Source: Kribbella voronezhensis
Lineage (GTDB): Bacteria; Actinomycetota; Actinomycetes; Propionibacteriales; Kribbellaceae
Assembly: GCF_004365175.1 (NCBI RefSeq)
Contig: NZ_SOCE01000002.1
Span: 992,001-1,056,000, forward strand
DNA: 64,000 bases
Direction of reading: 5' to 3'
Below are positions 8,139 to 16,089 of this stretch, in pieces; the stretch's first letter is position 1, and each line of letters opens with the position of its first letter. The notes beneath the pieces were generated by a model that made no database searches, was not told the origin of the DNA, and worked only from the letters and a program-made list of their open reading frames with translations. The translations under genes were made by a program, and so were the position numbers.

Positions 8139-11100
8139 ATGATGCGCCCTTCAACTCATCAGATCAGGCTGCTCATCGCCCAGCAGATGACCCCGGACTC
8201 CTCGGCCCTGAACCACGCGGTCCTTCTTCGACCCCGAACCAGCGCAGCCGCCGATGCGCTACGTTCGGCAGTGCTGTCTATGGCAGCAGAGCGCGACAAC
8301 CTGCGCTGTCGCTTCCGCCGGGGCGGGCCTGACGGATGGACTTCTGTTGATGGGCCACCGGCGGTGCCGCAGACAAACGTTGTTGCACTCATGGAGCAGG
8401 ATCTCCGCCACCGAGCGCAGCTCGAGGTCGACCGACCCTTCGACTTGGCAAGAGAGCCTCCGCTACGCATCGCATGGTGGACTGGTCCGCGGGGGCCCCT
8501 CTGCCAACTGACCTTCCACCACGTGGCAACCGACGCACACACGCTCTTCCTCCTGCTCGAAGAACTCCGCGCCCGTTGTGCCGTCCCCGCAGGCGACCTG
8601 ACGACCTCCCACGCCTATTACGAGATAGCGCAGAAGACAGCCCTGAGTCACGAGGACGGGCGACGGGACCAATTGCGCGAGTACGCCACGGACATTTCCA
8701 GCATTGATTTATCACCGATGTTCGGTCCGATTGGCCGCGGTTTCAGCCGAAGCACGTCGGATTCCTGGCACATACCTGACAGCGTCGCCACAGCAGCGCT
8801 TCGAACGGCCGCCGAAATCGGGAGCACCCCATTCGTCGTCTGGCTGACCGCCTGGACCAGGGCCCTGGCGCGGCTTATGGACCGATGGCAGTTCCCGATC
8901 GCTGTGCCTGTATCCACCCGAAGCAGTCGAGCGGAGATGAGCATCACCGGGTTCTTCGTCAACTCGGTGATCGTTCCGATCCGCCATCGACCCGACGAGT
9001 CGTTCGCCGGCGCAGCTTCCCGCATGCGCGAAGCCATGTTCGACGCGCTCGATCGCCGTCATCTACCTCTTCACGAGCTCGTCCGCGAGCTCGACCTCGA
9101 CACCCGCGGTACTGCGAATCCTTTGATGGCGGTGTCGAGCCAACTCCTTGCCGCTCCGCTCGATCACATCGAACTGCCGGATTCGCGAGTCGAGGTTGAC
9201 TATGTGGAGTCCCAAGAGTCTCGGTACCAGATCTCCTTCGAGGTCCGGGATCACGGGGGTGCCTACCAGGGCAGGCTGACGGCCGACACCCGCTATCTGG
9301 AACCGGCGAGGCTACGGACGCTGCAGCATCTGGTCGAGTGCGAACTCTCACCCCCAACGACCGCGACTGCACCCGCCGCCGTTGTAGATCTGCCGCACGA
9401 ATCAGCCATACCCACCGAACCGAGGTCACTGCTCGAGCCACTCGCCGCATGGCGCCGTGCTGCACCTGACGCAACCGCGCTGGAGTGGCGCGACGGCCGG
9501 TGGTCTCGTCAAGAACTCGCGAACGCGATTTCCGATGCGAAAGACTTGATCACTCATTCGAACGCAGAACCAGGAGACGCCGTCGTCCTGGAACTCCCGC
9601 GCGGACCACAACTAGTGGCTGCGCTTCTCGGCGCGTTAGATGCCAACGTCGTACCAGTCATGGCCAGACCCCACGTCGACGCGGGTGCAGCGGATCAACT
9701 GGAGGATCAAGTCAACGCTGTGCTGACGCTCACGAGTGGACCGGAGGGGCTCGCCGCGAAGGGAAGACGCCCCAACGGGCTGGCCTCACGCAGACGGCCC
9801 ATCGCCAAGGGAACCGCGTACGTGACATTCACCTCCGGTTCAACAGGCCGCCCCAAGGGCGTCCCGGCACCCTTGGGCGGAGTAGCGGCCTATCTCAGTT
9901 GGGTGGAGACCACAACCGGCCTATCCCCTTCCGATCGATGCCTCCAACTCGCAGCGCCGGGCTTTGACGCTCTCATTAGAGACACACTCGCGCCTTTACG
10001 ATGCGGCGCTTCGCTGGTACTACTTCCCGACGAACATCGTCTCAATGGACCGGAACTGCGTAAAGCCGTGGTGGGAGGCGACATCACCGCAATCCTCGCC
10101 ATGACCCCGCCTCAGCTGCGACGGCTTCTTGCCGCAACACACGCGGCCGGCCCGATCTCGAAGGTTCGGCTGCTTTGTGTTGCAGGCGAGCCGCTGTTTC
10201 GCGGCGATCTTGCAGGCGCAAGCCGGGCGCTACCGAATGGACGGGTCCTCAACCTCTATGGGCCGACCGAGACGACCATGACGGTCACATGCATGCCAGT
10301 TGGCGAAGAGACCACGGTGTATGAGCGCTTGCCGGTGGGAAAGCCCATTGCTGGGTCCGCGATCGCTATTCTGGATGCGCGTGGTGCGGAGGTGACTGCC
10401 GGCTGTACGGGTGAGGTCGTAGTCGCGGGACCGGGAGTGGCGACAGGCTACGTAGGTGCTGATCCCTCTGGAACAACCCCTTTCGCCTACCGACAGGTCG
10501 CTGGCCAGACCAGGTGGACGTACGCCACCGGCGACCTCGGCTACCAACTCGGCGATGATGCCGGCATTCGCCTAATCGGCCGCCTCGACCAGGAACGCAA
10601 GGTCAACGGCGAACGGGTGGACATCGAAGCAGTCGAAGCAGCCATCACAAGCCATCCAGAGGTCCTCGATGCCGCGGTACACGTCGACGACAGCAGCGGT
10701 TTCCCGGTGGTGTCGGCCATAGTCGCTTTCAACCGGGAACCGCTGTCGTACGAGCAGCTTCGTCAGTTCCTTACAGGCAAGGTGCCTGCGGCGGGATTGC
10801 CACGCCGTATGACCGTCGGGGCGGTGGCCCGCTTGCCCAATGGCAAGCTCGACCGCTCTGTGCGACCTCGGGCCAATGGCATCGACGTCACGCCAATGCC
10901 AGAGGTTGCGGCAGGGCACGACGAGGTGTCAGCCGCAGTCCAGAACTTGCTGGGAGCTGTACCGGCCGATCCGTCCTGCTCGCTGTTTCACCTCGGATTG
11001 GACTCCCTGCAAGCGATCGAGCTCCTTGAACGCTTGGGAGTGCTCACGGCCACTTCACAGGCCGCCACGCGCTTTTTCGAAGATCCGCGGATGGCGACCC

Positions 11101-11861
11101 TTGTCCAGCTTGTGGCCGAAGCGGCCGCCTCGAATAAGGCTGTGCCTCCGACGGCGGTGCGGCAGGAGAGAGGCGGCCCAGCGTGGCTCTCGGGTGCAGG
11201 CCGGGGAAGCATCCTGCCCTCGCTTGTCTGCTTTCCGCATGCCGGGGGGGACTCCCCGACATTCGCTCCACTTGCAATGGCTTTGGACGGCTTGGTGGAC
11301 GTCGTAGTCATCCGACGGCCACCTCCGCTGGAGCGGACAGGAAGCATGAACGCCTGGCTGGACGCGCACGTGCACGAGACCGCTCAGTCGCTGACGGAGC
11401 TAGCCGGCCCCGTCATGCTCTGCGGGTATAGCCTCGGCTTCCCTCTCGCGTGCCTCGTCGCGCAGGTAATCAGCCACCAGTGGGACGCTGGTATCTCGAG
11501 ACTCATCGGAATCAACCCTGGTGTGCCCGGCCTGAGGAGTGATCAAAGTCCGACTCGGTCTTCCAATACCACTGAGAAGGCGGAGCTTCCATCTCCAGCT
11601 CAGCGCGCCATGTCGGACCTCCTGCACGCCGATCTGTCGCTACGGGACGCCCAACCAGTGACTGCCGCTGAGTTGCCGCCCGTCTTGCTCTTCCAAACTC
11701 CGCGTGACCGGCGACGATTCGATGCAGCACCTGGCCTTCTGGCCCGTTTCGACAGCATCGAACGAGAACAGATACGCGGAGACCACATTGTGACCAGAGC
11801 GGAGATGTTCCGTGTCGGCCACGTTCTTCGAGAAAGAATTGCGCAGTGGCATGAGCAGTGA
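8139..11861 (+). CDS. NRPS: C - A - PCP - thioesterase termination module
   Basis: 1240 residues. A full condensation domain covers about 1-425, with FHHVATDAHT near 126 (HHxxxD kept, the usual Gly replaced by Ala) and GFFVNSVIVPI. The adenylation domain runs about 430-910: A3 TFTSGSTGRPKG near 562, A5 NLYGPTETT near 704, A7 YATGD near 794, an A8 variant with KVNGERVDIEAVEA, and A10 LPNGKLDRS. The carrier motif is LGLDSLQAIEL (Ser near 955). A thioesterase fills the C terminus, with CFPHAGGD near 1025, the GYSLG nucleophile elbow near 1096 and a likely catalytic His in RGDHIV. My hand reading of the specificity pocket (D-A-R-M-C-A-L-M-T-K) matches no code I know. Start choice is between ATG at 8139 and 8142, 16-19 bases after the previous stop. 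It should accept the first aminoacyl unit, join it to a second and release the product. Confidence 0.93.
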   Translation: MMRPSTHQIRLLIAQQMTPDSSALNHAVLLRPRTSAAADALRSAVLSMAAERDNLRCRFRRGGPDGWTSVDGPPAVPQTNVVALMEQDLRHRAQLEVDRPFDLAREPPLRIAWWTGPRGPLCQLTFHHVATDAHTLFLLLEELRARCAVPAGDLTTSHAYYEIAQKTALSHEDGRRDQLREYATDISSIDLSPMFGPIGRGFSRSTSDSWHIPDSVATAALRTAAEIGSTPFVVWLTAWTRALARLMDRWQFPIAVPVSTRSSRAEMSITGFFVNSVIVPIRHRPDESFAGAASRMREAMFDALDRRHLPLHELVRELDLDTRGTANPLMAVSSQLLAAPLDHIELPDSRVEVDYVESQESRYQISFEVRDHGGAYQGRLTADTRYLEPARLRTLQHLVECELSPPTTATAPAAVVDLPHESAIPTEPRSLLEPLAAWRRAAPDATALEWRDGRWSRQELANAISDAKDLITHSNAEPGDAVVLELPRGPQLVAALLGALDANVVPVMARPHVDAGAADQLEDQVNAVLTLTSGPEGLAAKGRRPNGLASRRRPIAKGTAYVTFTSGSTGRPKGVPAPLGGVAAYLSWVETTTGLSPSDRCLQLAAPGFDALIRDTLAPLRCGASLVLLPDEHRLNGPELRKAVVGGDITAILAMTPPQLRRLLAATHAAGPISKVRLLCVAGEPLFRGDLAGASRALPNGRVLNLYGPTETTMTVTCMPVGEETTVYERLPVGKPIAGSAIAILDARGAEVTAGCTGEVVVAGPGVATGYVGADPSGTTPFAYRQVAGQTRWTYATGDLGYQLGDDAGIRLIGRLDQERKVNGERVDIEAVEAAITSHPEVLDAAVHVDDSSGFPVVSAIVAFNREPLSYEQLRQFLTGKVPAAGLPRRMTVGAVARLPNGKLDRSVRPRANGIDVTPMPEVAAGHDEVSAAVQNLLGAVPADPSCSLFHLGLDSLQAIELLERLGVLTATSQAATRFFEDPRMATLVQLVAEAAASNKAVPPTAVRQERGGPAWLSGAGRGSILPSLVCFPHAGGDSPTFAPLAMALDGLVDVVVIRRPPPLERTGSMNAWLDAHVHETAQSLTELAGPVMLCGYSLGFPLACLVAQVISHQWDAGISRLIGINPGVPGLRSDQSPTRSSNTTEKAELPSPAQRAMSDLLHADLSLRDAQPVTAAELPPVLLFQTPRDRRRFDAAPGLLARFDSIEREQIRGDHIVTRAEMFRVGHVLRERIAQWHEQ

Positions 11862-12780
11862 CGTGGCCCTCGCCCTGGCGGCTGTACGTCGGCTCGCCGA
11901 GCCGACGCCTCTAACGCACTTGCCCCAGCTCGATCTGTGGATCAAGGACGAGCGGCACCTTCCAACTGGGTCGTTCAAGTTGCGAGGAGCAGCAGCATGG
12001 GTGTCAGGCACCAGCTCGATCGGCCAGGTTTTCACCGGCAGTTCCGGAAACCACGCAGCTGCCTTGGCCTGGGTTCTGTCTTCGACCCTTGGCTCGCGCC
12101 GGCTCACGGCGGTGGTGACGAAGCAGTCCGACCCCGCCAAGGTGCAAACCCTCGTTCGTGCAGGAGTGAGAATCGTGACGGTCGCCGGAAGTAACGAATC
12201 GCGCGATCGCATGGCCCGCCACCTGGCGTCCGAACACGAAGGACAATATTGCTCGTCTCACGACGACCCTCTGGTGATCGCAGGCCAGGCCACGGTTGCG
12301 GTCGAGATCCTTGACGCCATGCCAGACACGTCGACCGTGGTGGTGCCCGTGGGGGGCGGAGGCTTGTTTGCCGGCACGATCCAGACAGCTGCGGATCTTG
12401 GAGGCGTGCGGGTTGTGGGGGCAGAGCCATCCGGCGCCAACGCGATGGCTCTATCACTGGCGGCCAATCGCCTAGTGCGGCTTCCGGCCGCAGATACTCG
12501 TTGCGATGCGTTGAGGGCGAATGAGCCAGGTCTGCGGTGCTTCCAGATTGCCCGCGGCTCAGGGGCCAGCGTGGTCGTAGTGTCGGATCAGGAGGTGGAA
12601 CACGCACAGGCCTTACTCCGAGGACTAATCGGCCACGTCGAGTTGTCCGCGGCGGCAGGCGTGGCCGCAGCCCTGAAGTCTCGTCTGGCGGGGGCCGTCT
12701 GCGTCGTGACAGGAGGTCCTCGACGCGTGAGCCGGACATTCAACGGAGCGAGCTCGTCGAGCACGGGAGACCGAGTGTGA
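11851..12780 (+). CDS. PLP enzyme, serine racemase / hydroxy-amino-acid dehydratase type
   Basis: 309 residues, fold-type II PLP enzyme. The Schiff-base lysine is Lys43 in TGSFKLRGA, the phosphate-side loop is GSSGNHAAALA (63-73) and the glycine loop is GGGGLFAG. Biosynthetic threonine deaminases have SAGNH at the loop. The SSGNH seen here is the pattern of serine racemases and 3-hydroxyaspartate dehydratases, where that Ser can act as second base. Candidate roles are making a D-amino acid or dehydrating a beta-hydroxy amino acid produced by the dioxygenases, to supply or modify an NRPS building block. The ATG at 11851 overlaps the end of the NRPS gene by 11 bases. A GTG at 11812 is possible but would give a long overlap. 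It is last in the operon, with decayed IS DNA beginning 160 bases downstream. Confidence 0.88.
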   Translation: MSSDVALALAAVRRLAEPTPLTHLPQLDLWIKDERHLPTGSFKLRGAAAWVSGTSSIGQVFTGSSGNHAAALAWVLSSTLGSRRLTAVVTKQSDPAKVQTLVRAGVRIVTVAGSNESRDRMARHLASEHEGQYCSSHDDPLVIAGQATVAVEILDAMPDTSTVVVPVGGGGLFAGTIQTAADLGGVRVVGAEPSGANAMALSLAANRLVRLPAADTRCDALRANEPGLRCFQIARGSGASVVVVSDQEVEHAQALLRGLIGHVELSAAAGVAAALKSRLAGAVCVVTGGPRRVSRTFNGASSSSTGDRV

Positions 12781-12939
12781 CTTCATCGGGCGTGTGATCG
12801 TGTGAAACATCTGCTATTGCAGGGCGCCATGATCTCCTCCATCGTCAACGCATGATGCGCTGCTGTCCTTCTCCTGGTAGGTCCACGTGCCATCGATCCG
12901 TCGGCCCTGGGCCTGGCTGATACACATCGAGGTTGGGGT
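12781..12939. other. gap between NRPS operon and IS3 remnant
   Basis: No gene and no convincing terminator hairpin with a T-run is visible. The sequence ends at the left inverted repeat of the IS3 element, so original downstream genes of the cluster may have been displaced. Confidence 0.4.
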
Positions 12940-12977
12940 TGACCCGGTCCGACGGACAAGGTTGATGTGAGGTTGGT

Positions 12978-13269
12978 TCACGCTATCTGTTGGTGGGTGG
13001 TGGCGTGGGTCGCTTCGAAAGTGGCGGGGCTGAGATAGCCGAGGGTGGAGTGGCGTCGGCGGGTGTTGTACCAGCCCTCGATGTAGTTGAAGAGCGCGCT
13101 GGTGACGGCCTTGTGGGTCGGCCAGGAGCGACGGTGGATCAGCTCGGTCTTGACGGTCGCGAAGAAGGATTCGGCGACCGCGTTGTCCCAGCATTGGCCT
13201 TTGCGGCCGACGGACAGGGTGACGCCGAGATCCCTTGCCAGGTTGGCGTAGTGGGCCGAGGTGTATTGG
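12978..13269 (-). pseudogene. IS3 transposase OrfB, C-terminal fragment
   Basis: This is the C-terminal end of a DDE transposase: QYTSAHYANLARDLGVTLS, QCWDNAVAESFF (with the catalytic Glu) and TRRRHSTLGYLSP, ending in TGA at 12978. It is cut off at the TTGG target site of the IS30 insertion. It joins in frame to the HSDRGC segment on the other side of that insertion (14724 onward), giving the expected HSDRGCQYTS catalytic region. Confidence 0.85.
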
Positions 13270-13271
13270 GC

Positions 13272-13296
13272 GGATTCAATTGGTCGTCGCAACACC
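13272..13296 (+). repeat. IS30 left inverted repeat
   Basis: 25-bp terminal repeat beginning GGATTCAATTGG and ending GCAACACC. Its partner is at 14696-14720, and four positions differ. Confidence 0.85.
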
Positions 13297-13314
13297 TTGA
13301 TCGTGGAGGTGTTG

Positions 13315-14670
13315 ATGGGTAGGCCAGCAGGGTGGATGAAGGAGTTGACGGGAAGGGCGGCGATGAAGTCGCCGGGAGCGCCGTCGTTGCGGCGTGATGT
13401 GGAGCGGTTGTTCTGGCGTGAGATTCGCAAGGGGATGACCAGTGAGGAGTCGGCGGTCGCCGTTGGCGCGTCGCCGGCGGCTGGCAGCCGTTGGTTCCGG
13501 GAGCGTGGCGGCATGCCGACGTTCATGCTCGCCGCAGCCACGGGCCGCTACCTGTCGTTTGAGGAGCGGGAGGAGATCGCCCTGCTGAAAGCGCGGGGTG
13601 CTGGTGTCCGCGAGATCGCCCGCCGCCTTGGCCGTGACCCGTCGACCATCTCACGGGAGCTGCGCGCCGCAACGCCGCGACTCGAGGCGGGAAGCTCGAC
13701 TATCGTGCGTCTGTTGCGCAGTGGAAAGCAGACCTGCTGGCGCTGCGCCCCAAAACGGCGAAGCTCGTCGCGGACGAGCGGTTGCGGGGAGTACGTGCAA
13801 GAGCGCCTGTCGGGCGAGGTTCGCCGCCCGGACCAGACACCGGTATCGGGGCCGGCGACGGCGCCGTGGAAGGGCCGGAACAAGCCGCGGCGTCAGGACC
13901 GGAGGTGGGCGACAGCGTGGAGCCCGGAGCAGATCTCGAACCGGCTGTTGATCGATTTCCCCGAGGACGTGTCCATGCGGATCTCGCACGAGGCGATCTA
14001 CCAGGCGCTCTATGTCCAGAGCCGCGGTGCCCTGCACCGCGAACTGGTCGCTTGCCTGCGCACCGGACGCGCGTTGCGTGTCCCACGCTCTCGTGCCCGC
14101 CAACGCGCGAGCGGTCACGTCACCGAGGAAACGATGATCAGCGAACGACCCGCCGAGGTGGACGACCGCGCGGTTGCCGGACATTGGGAAGGCGACTTGA
14201 TCATCGGCACCGGCCGGTCAGCGATCGGCACCCTCGTGGAACGCACCACGAGGTTCACGATGCTGATCCACCTGCCACGCATGGACGGCTACGGCATCGA
14301 ACCACGGATCAAGAACGGCCCTGCCTTGGCCGGCTATGGCGCCCACGCGATGCGCGACGCGATCACCGCGCAGATGGCCACGATGCCCGAGCAGCTGCGT
14401 CGCTCGCTGACCTGGGACCGCGGCAAGGAGCTCGCCCAGCATGCGCAGCTGAAGATCGACACCGGCATCGCGGTCTACTTCGCCGACCCGCACAGCCCTT
14501 GGCAGCGGGGTACGAACGAGAACACCAATGGCCTGCTGCGGCAGTACTTTCCCAAAGGCACAGATCTCTCGCGCTGGAGCGCCGAAGACCTCCGGGCAGT
14601 CGCAGCAACCCTCAACAGCCGACCACGCAAGACACTCCAAATGGAAGACACCCACCGAAGCACTCAATGA
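13315..14670 (+). pseudogene. IS30-family transposase with compensating frameshifts
   Basis: 451 residues if read straight through. The N-terminal helix-turn-helix (YLSFEEREEIALLKARGAGV, then EIARRLGRDPSTISREL) and the DDE core (GHWEGDLIIG, LTWDRGKELAQH, HSPWQRGTNENTNGLLRQYF) are intact. Between about 13665 and 13783 the frame encodes a non-homologous, Arg/Ser-rich stretch. The alternative frame there reads RRNAATRGGKLDYRASVAQW and KTAKLVADERLRG, the sequence expected for IS30. An insertion and a nearby compensating indel therefore scrambled about 40 residues while keeping the frame open. Those residues lie between the DNA-binding and catalytic domains, and activity is doubtful. The ATG at 13315 is the first start inside the left repeat. 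Confidence 0.82.
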
Positions 14671-14695
14671 CCAGCTAGCCTCACTCCAACAAGCC

Positions 14696-14720
14696 GGTGT
14701 TGCAACGACCGTTTGAGTCC
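14696..14720 (-). repeat. IS30 right inverted repeat
   Basis: 25-bp partner of the left repeat at 13272-13296, followed within four bases by the second TTGG. Confidence 0.85.
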
Positions 14721-14723
14721 AAG

Positions 14724-15330
14724 TTGGCAGCCTCGGTCGGAGTGAAATATCACTCCGGGCGCGGGCCGGCGCCGATTCACCGCGTCGGTGAGGGCCTCGG
14801 CGACCAGGTCGGTGCGCAGATGGTCCGCGACTGCCCAGCCGACTACCCGGCGAGACGCGAGGTCGATCACGGTGGCCAGCTAGAGCCAGCCTTGCAAGGT
14901 CTGGATGTAGGTGATGTCGCCGCACCAGCGGCGGTCCAGCTGTCCGGGGTGGTCGGGGTCGATGGCGAAGTCGCGACTGATCAGATCGGGTCGTTGCGCG
15001 GCGTCCGGGTCAGGGATCGTGGTCTTCTTCCATCGCCTCGGGACCCGGCCGTGCCGGTCGGCGGCCTGCATCAGCCGCACGACCCGCTTACGGGAACACC
15101 GCTGCCCTTGCTCGAGTTGTTCGTGGTGGACCCGCGGCGAGCCGTAGGTCAGTTCCGATTCGTCGTGGATCGCGATGATCTTGCCGGTCAGCTCAACATC
15201 ACGCTGCTCACGCGACGAGGGCCTGGCGACGCGGTCGGCGTAGTAGGCGGAAACGGGAGACCTGCAGCAACTCACACGCCCGTTTCACGTTGTGGTTGCC
15301 CTGCTTTCCGCCTCGATGAATGGGTAACAG
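14724..15330 (-). pseudogene. IS3 transposase OrfB, N-terminal part, broken
   Basis: Read on the minus strand this gives VNCYPFIEAE, then loses frame. It resumes as VSAYYADRVARPSS, LTYGSPRVHHEQL, WCGDITYIQTLQGWL, then hits a TAG at 14880-14882 where related transposases have Tyr (GWLYLATVIDL). It continues as VIDLASRRVVGWAVADHLRT and GVIFHSDRGC up to the IS30 insertion. It therefore carries at least one frameshift (probably two near 15250-15290) and a nonsense codon in addition to the insertion. Confidence 0.82.
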
Positions 15331-15331
15331 T

Positions 15332-15643
15332 TCACCGGGTCTCCTTGGCGAAGAAAGCCGTTGCCCGCTTGAGGATTTCGACGTCTTCGCGCAGCCGACG
15401 GTTCTCGCGGCGCAACTGGGCGAGCTCGTCCTTCTCGCTCGTGGTCAGCCCGCCGTCGCCGGTGCCTGCGTCGCGCTCGGCCTGCTTCAGCCACTCGCGC
15501 ACCGCGGTCTCGGTCAGATCGAAGTCCTTCGCGACCTGACCGACCGTCCGGTCGCCGCGCTGGCACAGCTCGACGATCTCGGCCTTGAACTCAGCAGTGA
15601 ACGAACGACGAGGCCTTGGCTTCTTCTTGCCCATGGACTCCAT
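15332..15643 (-). CDS. IS3-family transposase OrfA
   Basis: 103 residues with the N-terminal helix-turn-helix of IS3 OrfA proteins (RRSFTAEFKAEIVELCQRGD and AKDFDLTETAVREWLKQAE). A leucine-zipper-like tail follows (LAQLRRENRRLREDVEILKRA). It ends in AKETR, where a -1 frameshift normally joins OrfA to OrfB. The frame is intact, but the partner gene is broken, so the protein can only bind DNA. Start chosen at the ATG encoding MESMGKKK. The inner ATG at 15634 is equally possible. Confidence 0.85.
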   Translation of the reverse strand: MESMGKKKPRPRRSFTAEFKAEIVELCQRGDRTVGQVAKDFDLTETAVREWLKQAERDAGTGDGGLTTSEKDELAQLRRENRRLREDVEILKRATAFFAKETR

Positions 15644-15701
15644 GATGAACATCCTTCCGGAGCACAAGCTCCTGACCTCGGATGTCCGTCAAAACGGGTC
15701 A

Positions 15702-16089
15702 GTCCCAGGAGTCGGGGCGGTTCCCGTTGGTCGACTGGTCGATGCCACGCAGCGGCGTTCGTCACTTCACGACCTCGCCGATCGCCTCTAGTGTCAGAGT
15801 TGAGCTTGCTGCTGCGAGACCGGAAGGGATCGCGCCCGGCCTCGACGTGGTAGACGACGCGCTCGTTGACGGCATGACGCTCTAGCGAGCCGGGGCGCTT
15901 AACCTCTCTGCGACCGGCGGTGGCCTTCAGCGTGGTGATTTGCTCCGCCTCTGCACTGACCACGATCGACGGTCTCCGCGTCGCGAACAAATGCTGCCGC
16001 GTGCCGCGCAGCTCCGCAATCAGGGTACGAGATACTCCTTGGTCCACGGCGCGTGCAGCGCGTCCTCAGGCTGGTCGTATTGAGGCCGT
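15702..16089. other. 388-bp gap, possible decayed coding sequence
   Basis: No gene is confident here. The minus strand is open from 16047 and reads as protein-like pieces (LERHAVNERVVYHVEAGRD) that run into the IS3 boundary, so a gene may have been cut by IS3. I do not recognise the family. Confidence 0.3.

Larger units (their letters stand above)
13270..14723 (+). mobile_element. IS30-family insertion sequence
   Basis: About 1454 bp inserted in the orfB of the IS3 element. Inverted repeats of 25 bp lie at 13272-13296 and 14696-14720, with 21 of 25 positions matching. A 4-bp direct repeat, TTGG, flanks it at 13266-13269 and 14724-14727. Removing the element and one TTGG restores the IS3 reading frame exactly. 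Its single transposase gene carries two frame changes, so the element may also be inactive. Confidence 0.88.
12940..15701 (-). mobile_element. decayed IS3-family element, interrupted by IS30
   Basis: The ends carry matching inverted repeats, TGACCCGGTCCGACGGACA at 12940-12958 and its partner at 15683-15701, with 16 of 19 positions agreeing. Without the inserted IS30 the element would be about 1.3 kb, the normal IS3 size. It encodes orfA and a broken orfB on the minus strand. I could not identify a clear 3-bp target duplication. The element is inactive: orfB has frameshifts, an internal stop and the IS30 insertion. Confidence 0.85.
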
